From the NCBI RefSeq assembly GCF_035582795.1, contig NC_134365.1, positions 81,945,635-82,009,634 of the forward strand: 64,000 bases of DNA, written 5' to 3'. Below, in pieces: positions 1 to 11,280 of this stretch (the stretch's first letter is position 1; each line of letters begins with the position of its first letter). Below the pieces are notes generated by a model. That model did not search any database. It was not told the origin of the DNA and saw only the letters and a program-made list of their open reading frames with translations. The translations under genes were made by a program, and so were the position numbers. This DNA is from Mycteria americana (Eukaryota > Chordata > Aves > Ciconiiformes > Ciconiidae).

Positions 1-3000
1 GCTCAGCATGTTGTTTCACCTCAGCTCTGAAAGTATGTGGTACAGTCACTTGCGAGCACGTAGGTCTGCCACTTTATTCAGGCACGCTATTACACTACAC
101 ACAGAAGAAACAGCTCAGTTAGTTTCGTAACACTTTTTGAATTATCTGGTGGCTGCAAATATAGTTTCCTTCTTTACTAACAAACTGAACTATCTAATTC
201 TGTCTGCCAGCCAGAGGTGGAAATTTGTTCCTCTTCCCTACTCTGTTTTGGTTGCAAGAATACTACGATTTTATTTGCAACGATCTAGGAATAGATGAAT
301 ATGACTGGAGGAGGCTGTGACCTACATTCATCTCTGGAGTAGGCAGGTAATCAAAGTCCTGCCCCTAATCTTCCACCAGTTTAAGAATAGTGAACAGTCT
401 GTATGGGTTCTTCTGCTTATGTTTAAGCTTGGAAAAGGCGTGTGAGAATGCAAGAAAAAAATATAGTTGGCATATCAGGAGGCAATTTTTCAAGCACCTG
501 CTCTGAAACCTGAAACTCCCAAGTGTTTTGTTACTTAAAAGGACCCAGTCTGATCCCCGATTCCCGCTTCTGTATGCCTTTCGCACAGAAAGGCTTTAAA
601 ATATTAGAATACATGAGTTCATTTAAACTCAATGGACTATACAGTGAGGTTGAGAGAATTAGGTAGAAATACAGTTGTCTGCAGTAAAAATTGTGTGTTG
701 AATATATAAAAATATTCTAGATGGCATTTTTTCCCCTCAAGATTAGAATCAAGCAATTTCCCCAGTCCTACATGAAGTATAGAGCAGTGACATGGTGCGG
801 GGGGGAAGTCTCGAACTCATCTTAATTCTTTAGTCATTATAGCTGGTGTTTGTTTCGCAAGACAAGGCCCCCAGTTTGGAAATGAGCCGACATGTATACA
901 ATTTTGTTCCTTACAGAGGTCCTTAGACAGTGATAGAGCTCAGAGCAGGTTAACTCCTGTTGATCCAATAGCAAGACCAAGGCATTTATTTATTCAGTGG
1001 AACTACTGGCTATAATTAGGAGGATTCCAAATAAATGTCTGTTTTTATGCAGACTGCATGTCTGTTGTGGGGAATACGTGAATTAAATTGTAAGAAAGAG
1101 CCTAAATAGGTAATTCTTTAAGCCTCTGTCCTGAAAACCAGCTCTTGATACTTGTGTCGTTTTATTTAGTTTTGGTAGTTTGATGTGCTTTATTTTCATT
1201 TTCATCTCTGTGAAAATCACTACTTAAAACCTTAAATATGTTTCAATAGACCTGTTAGTTTGCATTTAGCGGACTGCACAGGGATGTTTTTAGGCATTTA
1301 TCTACCATTGCCACAAGCACTATTGACAGCGTATTTTTCTACAGTTTTTGTTTCAGCCTTGCAAATATTCCAAGGCATCACCTGATATGGGACACACTCA
1401 GAATTTTGAAAGATATGCCTGTATTTTGGCATTACCTCCAGTATTTAGTATGAATTTTGCATCTATTTTGTTCTGTAAGACTTCATACAAAAATGTCGAT
1501 TCCTGATTGCATTCCTCACTCCTACTCTTCCTATATCTCCAAGAAGAGAAATCTAGAAGATTCTGAATAACTTGGGGAAGCCTGGAACAAGAAGATTAAA
1601 CTGATACAAACCAAGGATTTATACTGGATAAAGCTGAATATGTCTTTAGTCCATTGAAATAAATAGGATTATTTGCATGAACAAAAAATTAGATATAATA
1701 GGTAGCTTTAATGGTATATGTATTTGTAGTTACATAAAGATTACACTGTCTCAGCTCCTCTGTTTTTATACATTTGATGCCTTGCAAAGTGTATGTGTAA
1801 ATAACAAATATGTTTACTTCTCCCTTGCCAGGAAAATAAAAATAAACAAAGGACTAGCCCTGTGACCTACTTCAGTTAGATGGACCTGAAATACCATACG
1901 ATTTTTTCAATTTCAGTGGGGCTCTGTCCAGACATTAAGGTAAAGTGCGAGACTGGATGTGAACACACCTGATCATCTATGCATCTTTCAGACCATTCAA
2001 TAAGTCTTCCTCTGTTTTGAATAAAGTAACAAATTCTTAAGTACCTGTTCCATTGAGGCAGTCACCAAACACAGTATAAGTGTGAGTACTCACTGTGCAT
2101 AATGTTTAATTATGTATTTGCAAAAATTGGGCTTGGGTAACCAGTCACGTTTTGTACAGATCTGTATGTTTTCAATGTATATTTTAAATCTCTTTTTTGT
2201 TTGCCACTGTTTGTCAATAGACATGTTGCTAGTTTTTCTCAGCACCTTCATGTTTTTATTCTGTTCTTCTGCTGTGTGCTTCAACCAAGCAGCCTTTTCC
2301 CCTTTTCATTACTTGTCATTCTTTCTCCCTCCTCTGTTTCTGAATAAATTATAAGCTGCAGGGAAACTTTTTATTTAAGGAAATATAAAGAGATTTAAAT
2401 AAATAAATAAATGGCTGCTTTAGGCAATTTCCTTTAAAAACTGAAAAGTTCTCTCTCTTAAATTTCAGTCTCTTCTGCCAGCTTCCCCGTAATTTCACTT
2501 TGACTTTTCTACGGGAAATGCATATATATAATTTAATGCTGAAGTTTTAAATCGCAAACATTTTGCAAGAAGGAAATACCCGAGTCTTACCTGCAAACCA
2601 ATGGCTGACTGTTCCATGTGCTCTGCAAGGAGGGATCAAGAGCCTTTTACTGTTAGTAAGGAGTCTCTGGCCAGTATCAGACCAGCACTTCATGCTACTC
2701 AGTAATTCTTTTCATCGGTCTTCTCAAATTTCTTCCTGGAAAACAAAAAGGCCGGTGCCTGTTTTCTGTGAGAACGTGGATGTCTTTGCAGACCTTTCAG
2801 TAAAAGAGATATAAATGTACCTGACACAAAGGAAGAGAATGATCTTTTTAATGATTCTTGTTATAAACAGTACCTGAAGTTTTCTACCTGGGCTGGCAGT
2901 GATAATGGCACAATCCAAGAGCTTCCTAGCACAAAGGATTCATCACCAGGCATTAACTCTTTTTTTGCCAAATACAAACAAAAGTAGACACCTTTTCCAT

Positions 3001-6000
3001 ATAAAGTAACAGATATTATTGATATTTGGAACTATATTTAGCTTATATGGAACATATGGTTCTAGTACTCAGAATATGTAAAGACCAGAAAGATCGATAT
3101 AGTACAGGAAAGCATTCCTGAAAAGGACTAAAAATGCCAAGGCTTTGATTCTGTAGTCAGATCAGCCTGTCTAAAACTACACTGCACGTTGGCTTTGTTC
3201 ATGGGTCATCTGTTGCCCACACTTCGTTGTCTCGTGCTTCTCTGCCGAGTATCTTGAAGTGCCCTGTCAGCCCTGGGAGGGGAGGACAGTCAATGTCCTG
3301 GGCCAAGCTGAAGTTTAGGCATTTATGCTGTTTGAACAGCTATGGGAGACCGTGGTGTTAGTTGCTATGTCCCAGCCAAGGCTAGTGCCTGTCTTTTGAT
3401 AGTTTCTCCTTTCTTCTGCTCTGTCAGTGGCGGTTAAGCCAGAATGATCAGAGAGGGACACATCCCTCATGCAAATGCAGACTAGACAAGAGGGGACAGT
3501 TGGGCCTGCTGTCTGCATCTTCCCTTTCCCAAGCAGATTATAGGAGAGAAGGGAGAGAGACTCCCTGAGGCCCAGATGTGGCAAAGCAATGATGTTCCTT
3601 GATGCTGCCATGATGATGCAGAAGTACGCAGCAAATGATCGCTGCTAGCACAGACCCAGCCTGTCTCAGGCGTGGGAAGAGACCCGTGCTAACTGTGTAA
3701 ATCACTTCTCTGCTACGCTTAAAGTCAAACATGTTAGCTTAAATCATCTGTGTTTTAGATTGTCTCTGACAGAGCAGTTGAAAGATGACAATTACCAGCT
3801 GAGAAGAAGCCTGCAGTTTCCCATGTGAGTTATGAGCCTGCCTATGTACTCATTTGAACACCAGTAAGCTTATTTAATCAAATGTGCAGCATAATCCCAT
3901 GCAACGTCAGCCCTAATAATCTCTGCTGAAGTCAGTGGAGCTCTGTGCCTGTGTTGCGCTCCATGTGAATGAATTGAATTGCAGGCCTGTGTTGAAATCG
4001 TCTTTATCTCGTTTTTCTTAGATACGTACATGCGTTTTCCCTTTATTACGGCAGTGTTAAGGTCAAAATTTTACCTAAGCTAAGTATTTTGATAATGCCA
4101 GAATATGTCACTGTAACTCTATTATAGTATAAAAGTTATAAAATGCTAATGTAATGAATCATGAAATAATGAAATGTAAGTACTTTGAAAAAATATCAAA
4201 GCAAATCTTTTTGACATTACTGAAATACTGTGCTCACTTTCTCCTTTAAAATTTCCTTGAAATCAAAACATTCTTGCAAAATGTCTTAAGTCCAACAAAA
4301 CAGCATTTTTTGAAAGAACTGTTTTGTCAAAAACAACTATTAGTGGTCAGATTTTGGTTTGGAGCAATATATCAAGTTTTTAATGAATCTGACCTTCTCC
4401 AAGGTTTGGGACAGTTGGGTCCAAGATTCTGGTTTCAGACCCATCCCAGCAATATGGTAAAAAGAGGTGAAATATTACAGTTTCTGTTCCTGGGACTTTG
4501 TGCAAACCATTTTTTAAACCCTTGTTTCACAGGGGCTGCCAGGCCCTGAGATTCTCTCGGAGCTTGGCTTCAAACTAATTCTGGTAAAACCTCTGCACGA
4601 AGGCTGGAATCTGTGTGTTCAAACAAAGAGCAACAGAAGTCTTAGCCAGATTAGATTTATACAAATATAAATCTACTGGCATACATATAAACTGGAGCCA
4701 AGGTTTATGACAAAAGGCACAATGTTTAGCAAACACTCTAATGAATGAATGCTGATTTATGACAGAACTTGAAACTAGGCAAAGGGGATGGAGTTTCAAT
4801 ATTGTGATGAATTTTATACAGCTGGATACTTAGTTAAAGTCTTTCATGTGGATTACCATTCATCTTACCTAGTTATTATGTACTAAAATTCAGCTCTGCC
4901 TGTCTGCACCAGGATTTAAAAATATATGCTGTTTTAAAAGCACCCAGTTTACTCTCATCTAGACAGAGCTACACAAGAAGATTCTGGCTGGGGATGCACG
5001 ATGCACTTCTGCAGAACAAACGCCCCTCACAGGAGATTCAGCAGCAGGCAGAGCCCTCCAGCAGCCTGCCCCTGCTCAGGTTTTTCCAAGGAACACTTAC
5101 TTCACCTGAGAGAGTTTCAAGGAAATTCCTTACTGGGTCTTTGGCGTAAAAAACGGAACAGATTGAACGCCACTGTAACGATTTACACGGTCATGCCTCC
5201 GCTCTGCTGTCTGGTGACTGAACTTCCTCGTGATCCACGGAGAATGCCCGCTAGCATACAGACTACTGGAACAGCCTTTTTGCTGCCCAGAGAGAGCTCA
5301 GTAGCACACACTTTAGTATTAATCACTCATTAAATTTGACTAAAGCAGGGGTAAGTTAAGTACTTGATAATAAATAATCAGTATCCAAAAAAATACCACT
5401 CCAAGTATTTTTTCAGTAGTGTTACAACATACATGTGTTGCAAGGAATAAATATTAAATAGTATGTCAAAAGCAGAAAAATTAAACAGAAAATAATAGGG
5501 AACAAAGTCTAAACAAGTGCTATTAGAAATGGGAGTGCTTTTTTTTGGAATAGCATCGCTAATGGCATTGGGTAAGAAGTGCTTTGTTTGGCCGCTAATC
5601 TGAAAAAAGAAATTACCTTTATTTAGCAGCTCATCCTTCACAAATGATAGGCATTTCAGTTGAAATAAAATTATGCTCCAGTCAGTTCCTCTCAGAAATG
5701 CCAAGATCCTTTAGAACACTGATATTTTTAATGCTGAAATACTGCAGGATATTTCCTATGTTCCACAGATGCTTACTTTGTATCCTGTGACAAGGAAAAT
5801 ACTAAACAATGGCAGCAGTTGGTGAATCATTTCCAAAAGACTAATTCCTCTCTTGAGTAATTCCACTATTACTCAATATACAGTTCCCTGGCAGTACAGT
5901 ACAATTCCCTGGCGTCTCAGAGGGAAGAATGTGGCACTTTATATTTTATCTTAGATAGCATGTATACTTTAAATATCCCCTGAATCGGATCCAGTTCACA

Positions 6001-7790
6001 TTTTAGACTAATAAGGCTGAAAGGAACTCAATTTTTCCTTTGTTTCTTGCCCTCTATGTGGTCCTTTCCTTAGAGCAATCAGGTTGGTGTTCCTTTCTGG
6101 TTCTCATGTATTATCCAGTGTCTCTGTGTTGAATCAAGAGAAGGTTTGCCTAAAACAAACACAAAACCACTGCAGTCTTCCTTTAGGCACTGTACTGGTG
6201 CTTAAGGGTTTGGTTCTCTTCTGCTGCAGATTTTTTGTGTGATTTTGGGTTAGACCCACAAAGGAATTCAGGCTATATTTCATGTATATGTAAACCAGGT
6301 TTCCTGCCAAGAAAAGCATTTGTCATTCTGATTCCCAGTCACTGGTACTTCTGTTACCCCCCTTTGCTGTGTCTTGTGACCTTACCAGACTGGAGACCCA
6401 TCCAGCTTACCACACAAAGCCATTGAGTCGTTCACAGAGGAAAAACAAGTGGCCACGATTTTCTAAGGAAATATAAGCAGTGTTAAATACTTGAAGTGAA
6501 TCTAAAGTGTAAGCAGGCTTCAGCCGTAGCGCACAGAGCAGGCTTGCACCAGCCCCATACACATGCCTTGCCCGTCATGAAGCAAGAGCTGAGCTCCATG
6601 CAAAACAGCAAGAGTGCTGCTTCGGTCAAGTTATCTCTGGCTTTGCTTCTCCTGTCTTTGTAGCAGTAGCTCCTCCTGACTCTCTCTGTTTCCTTGCTTT
6701 TGCTAAGCTAGAGTAGTCAGAGGGCTATAGAAATGTATGCCCAGGCAGAGAAAGGGTCAGAAGCTTAGGTTTTCCGTATCATGGTTGAATGGTCTATTAC
6801 AATGTAGCTGCTGTATAAAAGAGCTTCTTCCATTTCCAAGTCTTTCTAAAAGAAAAGAGTGATCTCTCTTCAGCCTTGGAAATAATTCAGGCATTAACTA
6901 CAAAAAAATAGTTCAGGCACCAAGCACAGGAAAAAGTGTCTAGACTGTGAATCCCAAGCAGAAATGGCCATCTCGACTCTAGAGAGCCCTTATTGACACT
7001 CTCTGGTGCCTTCCTGCTCCATTTGTTGGCACTTAAGAATCCTTTTCCTTGAGATAAATTTGTCTCTCAGACACTGTAGAGAGAGACCTGCAGTATCTGA
7101 AACAGGCTTGAAGATTTTGCTCCAGAAGCCAAAGTCTAAAAGCTAGGTATTGAAAAGCTGAGCATAGTTACCCTTGTCTTCCTCTCTGTGTAAATGTCTT
7201 GTTCTTCAGAGTATGTTCTTTTATCACGCACTCATTTAACATCTACCACGACGCAAACTTGTTTTCATGTTGTTTCATGCTTCAGCATGTTCTTAAAGAG
7301 CGATAGATGGTCTTTCATCCTTGTTTCAAAGATCATGCAAGTCTTTTATGGCTCTTAACTACAGACTTTAACTTTGTAGCTCTAGCACTAGAGTTCCATT
7401 TTTAACTCTGGAGAATACACTTCTTACTCTCTTAAGATCAACCAGGATGATTGCTGGTGAAACAGCAAGACCTTTTCTTTGATTCCAGTATAATAATACG
7501 TCTTATTGATCTTACCATAAAACAGTATAGCTGTAGACCGGGAGACAGATGAAATTATCTGTACAAATATGGAATAAAAAGGTAGTGCTCGCCTTGGTGC
7601 ATTTGCAGTGTAAGTACTATCTAAGCACACCATAGAGACTGACTGACTAGCGTAGTAAAAAAACAAGGGAACTGCCCTGTCAGCATGCTCTGACTTAACA
7701 CAATTGCTCAGTCCTAAGCCTGGATAACGCACAGATAGCTGACAATCAGCCTAGTAAAAATAATTCGTTAAGGAAACAGATTTAGGCTTT
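1..7790. other. Upstream intergenic DNA, no gene recognised
   Basis: AT-rich sequence with only short, unconvincing open frames on both strands and no recognisable domain, tRNA or rRNA. In mammals MANSC4 and MRPS35 lie on this side of KLHL42; I looked for their cysteine-rich or ribosomal-protein exons on both strands and saw none. Minor contents are an (AAAT)4 run at about 2397-2413 and a possible decayed palindromic repeat near 3920-3990, whose core resembles the TGAAGTCAATGGAG-type repeat described below. No coding claim is made. Confidence 0.6.
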
Positions 7791-7839
7791 TTACAAAAGT
7801 GGCCATTCAACAAAGAGTACTGCTGACCCCTTGTGTGTA

Positions 7840-8923
7840 TGACAGCTCCTGATGAAAGCTATAGAAGTCAGTGCTCTCGCAAGTTTGCTGGCAGGAAGAA
7901 AATACTTATTGGTACGTGACAGAACTGCTCCAGTTTATTAAAAACCTCATGGACTGTGGGGAAGATGGACTCGAAATCCTTGGCAGAGCGGCAGGTGCAG
8001 GCACATAGGCAACAGAAGAAATATTCCATCTATCCAGGCTGCGGTGTCAACACTTTGAGGGAACAGAACTTATCATAACTGACTACATGGAAAAAATCAC
8101 TCACCAGTTAGGAGCTAACTTACCAATACATCAAAATATGAGACTCCAAAACAGATGTCTAAAGATGGCAATCATACTGTATTCCAACAGGGGAGCTTAA
8201 TGGCCATGACAAACACGAGCTCTCTGTTTACCTCTGAAGTATGAACGATTACAATTGCTTGAAATGTCTGCCTATGGGAATTAAAGTACAAGAAGGAAAT
8301 ACGGGTCGGACTCCTGCTGAAGTGGTAAGACACTTGTTGTGTGTGATGATCTTTTCAAGGCTGAACCTGAGGCAGAGAAAAAACCAGCCAGTGCTCAGAC
8401 TCAAGCTTCAGCTAGGTGTAAGAAGGTTGAAAAGCCAAATGATGCAGTGCTCCATCACGAACAGAAGACAGGAGAGTGGAATTTGAAAATTGATTAAATA
8501 TTGAGGGAGAATGAAAAAGGAATGCAAAACAAGCAAACAGTGAAACTCATTAGTAGGAAAGAGAAAACAAGAGGTGATATTGACCTAGCTAGGGCCTGAG
8601 GCTGCTGAAGAGCTCTTTGAAACTGGTTGGAATCCTATGTAAAAGGATTTCAGAACATGAAATGGGCCCTTCAAAAACAAGAGGATGAAAATGTTTTGAA
8701 GTGAGGTGGAAAAAAAAATGCACAGAAATCTACTCCACCTCAACAAATGCTTTTATAAAAATCAGCAGAAAAGAACACCTGTAACTCTGAGATTGACTTT
8801 CATGTCATCTGTATGGGCTGGAGTTAAGAAACCAAAGACCAACAAAGCAGTGAGAGAGGATCATTTCACAATAGAGGAAAGGCTAAAAAGCAAACAACCC
8901 TGTCTTCCTTAAAAAAAAAAAAA
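7840..8923 (+). other. Stop-interrupted A-rich segment ending in an A13 run; possible decayed retrocopy
   Basis: No intact gene. Short open stretches are separated by stops. One reads ...FEGTELIITDYMEKITH... (about 8050-8110) and faintly recalls the motif-II region of small-molecule or protein methyltransferases. Another, about 8345-8490, encodes an Ala/Lys/Glu-rich stretch that ends in EQKTGEWNLKID and a stop. The segment finishes at an uninterrupted A13 run (8911-8923), which could be the remnant of a poly(A) tail. The parent gene is not identified, and the resemblance is weak enough to be chance. Confidence 0.15.
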
Positions 8924-9377
8924 GGAAAGAAAAAAAAAGGAATAAAAGAAATAGCCTAATGACACTCTGAAGAGTTTTAATAGTTAGGGTAAATGATCTG
9001 TTCTGAGTAGTGGAAATAGACTTGTCTGAAAACTAAGCAATCTGCAATAACTGGAGATGAGTCTCATTACTGCTAAAGAGCAAGATTTTCTATGGTCTGC
9101 AATACATGGGTGAATATGTTTATAAAGAAAAAAACCTATGAAATATATTTTTAAAGTCTTTATATTGAGCATCATCATATAAGAATACACAGGATGGCAG
9201 ACTTCCTCATCTGTTTCAGCAGTTTAAAAAAAAAAAAAAGACTGTCATGTTTCAGGAGTTTAAGAAGGCAAACAGCAAACCAGTCACTTTATCCATGTCC
9301 AAGATGCTCAGTTATTAATTTGCTCTTTCCTTGTTCATGTCAAACAAACTCAGGGCCCTGGGATGTAGATCACTCTC

Positions 9378-9453
9378 ATGAATAACATAGATGTCCTATT
9401 CCCCGAACGTAGTTTATGAATAACATAGATGTCCTATTCCAGGAACGTAGTTT
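9378..9453. repeat. 38-bp tandem duplication, two copies
   Basis: Two adjacent 38-bp units, 9378-9415 and 9416-9453, each begin ATGAATAACATAGATGTCC and end GAACGTAGTTT. They differ at two neighbouring bases (CC versus AG). The pair sits just upstream of the CpG island. It is a recent local duplication with no known function. Confidence 0.9.
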
Positions 9454-9599
9454 AAACAGAAAAGACAGGGTAGCAGGACACGTTACAGAGTTACAGGCCA
9501 AACCAGGAGCTGAGACACTGAGGGACTTGTGCAGGAGGAATCAGGAAGGTCATAGCAGAATGACGTATGGTACCTGCCGTTCCTAAATCCTACCGCTGC

Positions 9600-11250
9600 A
9601 CGAGACGTGCAGGATGGTCCTTTTGTGGTCTCTGTTAGCGGACGCCGCAGCGTCACGACGCCGTGGCAATGACGCTGACTGCGGCGCTCCCGCATCCTCT
9701 CTGGCCGCGCACGAACACACGTACGCGTTCCGTGTATTTCCCGGCGTGTGTGGTTCGAGAATATTCCCCCTCTCCAGGGATGCAGGAGTACATTTACGGC
9801 AAGAGGTCAGAGCTGCCGGCCGGGGCCGCCATCCCGGCCCAGTTCTGGCAGCGCCGGGGGAAGCGCTGCACGTTTTGCCGGTTCCTGCACCCCGCAGCCG
9901 AGGGCTCGGCCTCTCTGATCGGCTCCCTGACACCCACGAGAGCTTGAAAATGCCCCCCTCCCCAGCACAGGGCCCGGGCGGGGTGGGTGGGCGCCCTGCA
10001 GCGCCGTTTGGCAGCCGGGCAGCGCGGAGAGGCCCGGCCCGCGCCTGAGCGCTCAACATTGCCTTTTTAGGGCTTTTTTTTCTTTCCTCCCTGTGGTTTT
10101 TTTTTCCCTTCCCCGTCTTCTCTCCTTGCAGGGACGGAGCGGCGGCGGCGGGGGCCGGCGAGGCTGCGGCAACGCCTCCCCCATCCCTCCCTCCCAGCCC
10201 GCCTCCCCCCGCGGGGCCCGGCTCGGCGCGGCCCGGCCCGGCGTGGCCCGGCGCGGCGCCGCTCCGCTCCGCTGCGCTGCGCTGCGCTGCGCTCCTCCCA
10301 CCCCGGCAGCGGCCGCCGGGACGGAGGAGGAGCCTCCCGCAGCCGGCAGCGGCCGGGCTGAAGTGCGGCCAGGGGAGGGGGTGAGCGATGTCCCTGGCGG
10401 GGCGGCGGCGGCAGGAGGAAGAGGAGGGGGAAGGGGGAGAAGGGGATGGGGCCGGTGCGGGGGAGGAGGTGGTGCAGATCCGGCTGGGGGACAAGTGCTA
10501 CCCGGTGTGCAAGAGGAAGCTGATCGAGCAGAGTGACTATTTCCGAGCCCTCTACCGCTCGGGCATGCGGGAGGCAGGGCAGGGCCAGGAGGAGCAGCTG
10601 CTGCGCGGGGGCCTGAGCGCTCTGGGGCTGGAGCTGGTGCTGGACTTCATCAACACCTCCTGCCTGGCCCGGCTGGAGCAGGAGGAGGGGGGCGATGAGG
10701 AGCCCCCGTTGCTGGAGGAGCTGGTGGAGGCCGCTTCCTACCTGCAGGTCACCCCCTTGCTCCGCCTGCTCCTCTCCCAGGTGAGGCTGGGCAACTGCTT
10801 CGAGCTGCACCGCCTGGCTCAGGTCTACGGTCTCCAGGACTTGCACGATGCCTGTCTAGACTTCATGGCCACCCACTACCATCAGGTGCTGCGGAGGCCC
10901 GATGCCCGGCCACACCTCCTCCTGCCCCACGCTCTCCAGCAGCACTTGAAGGAGAGGCGGATGAGGGGCACCGCCACCCTCGTGGCCATCGGGGACTTCA
11001 TGGGTGCCTCCTCCCTGGGCCTGCCTCCGGGCTGTCACCCTCAGGTGGAAGCCCCCTGGTCTATGCTGAGGTACGATGAGGAAGCGCAGAGGTGGCTGCC
11101 TCTGGCCAACAACCTGCCCCCTGATCTGGTGAACGTCCGAGGCTACGGGTCGGCGATGCTGGACAACTACCTGTTCATCGTCGGGGGCTACAGGATCACC
11201 AGCCAGGAGATTTCGGCCGCCCATTGTTACAACCCTTGCCTAAACGAATG
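9600..11250 (+). promoter_or_regulatory. KLHL42: CpG island with KLHL42 promoter, 5' UTR and first exon
   Basis: GC content and CpG density rise sharply near 9600 and stay high through the first coding exon, in contrast to the AT-rich flanks. TGACG half-sites (CREB/ATF-like) are visible near 9562 and 9670. No clear TATA box was seen, as is usual for CpG-island promoters of broadly expressed genes. The transcription start is not fixed by sequence. Long open frames on both strands here reflect GC richness and are not genes. Pentamer repeats (GCTCC/GCTGC, seven units, 10261-10295) and CGGCC-type runs lie just 5' of the start codon. Confidence 0.8.
10083..10129 (+). other. Strong 3' splice-site-like tract in the KLHL42 leader
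   Basis: A long pyrimidine tract of T and C runs ends in CTCTCCTTGCAG at about 10129, about 258 bases before the start codon. It would be an excellent acceptor for a 5' untranslated exon. Mammalian KLHL42 is usually shown with its 5' UTR in the first coding exon, so use of this site is inference. Weak donor-like GTGGGT sequences lie about 150 bases upstream. Confidence 0.3.
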
Positions 11251-11280
11251 GAGTCAGCTGGCTTCAATGAACCAGAAGAG
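10388..11280 (+). CDS. KLHL42: KLHL42 coding exon 1 (N-terminus, BTB, BACK, first kelch blades)
   Basis: Encodes residues 1-297 and two bases of codon 298. KLHL42 is a BTB-kelch substrate adaptor that brings proteins to CUL3-RBX1 ubiquitin ligase; the human protein acts on the microtubule-severing subunit p60 katanin and is needed for normal mitosis. Visible parts are an acidic/Gly-rich leader (residues 10-27), BTB from about 28 to 125 (VQIRLGDKCYPV, KLIEQSDYFRALYRSGM), BACK-like helices from about 130 to 195 (LAQVYGLQDLHDACLDF), and kelch sequence from about 225 with the Gly-Gly pair at 266-267 (YLFIVGGYRI). The start is the first in-frame ATG; the context is GCGATGT with purine at -3, and the next Met is residue 60, inside BTB. 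The exon ends at donor AG|GTAACC, phase 2. From memory, the match to human KLHL42 is close from VQIRL onward, but the leader is longer and different. Confidence 0.95.

Noticed and set aside
1-9600. Search for MANSC4 or MRPS35 exons expected upstream by mammalian synteny
   Set aside because: No matching Cys-rich or ribosomal-protein frames were found on either strand; they probably lie outside the window or are absent.
9614-10048. 144-codon plus-strand frame upstream of KLHL42
   Set aside because: GC-driven open frame in the promoter region with no domain. It could at most be an upstream ORF if transcription starts far upstream.
9583-10494. 303-codon open frame on the minus strand across the CpG island
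   Set aside because: It is Pro/Arg/Ala/Ser-rich low-complexity sequence antisense to the KLHL42 leader and first codons. Absence of stops is expected from the GC content, and no domain is present.
10067-10846. 259-codon minus-strand frame antisense to exon 1
   Set aside because: It is the complement of the Leu/Glu-rich BTB coding sequence, giving Gln/Leu-rich low-complexity protein. It is a shadow of KLHL42.
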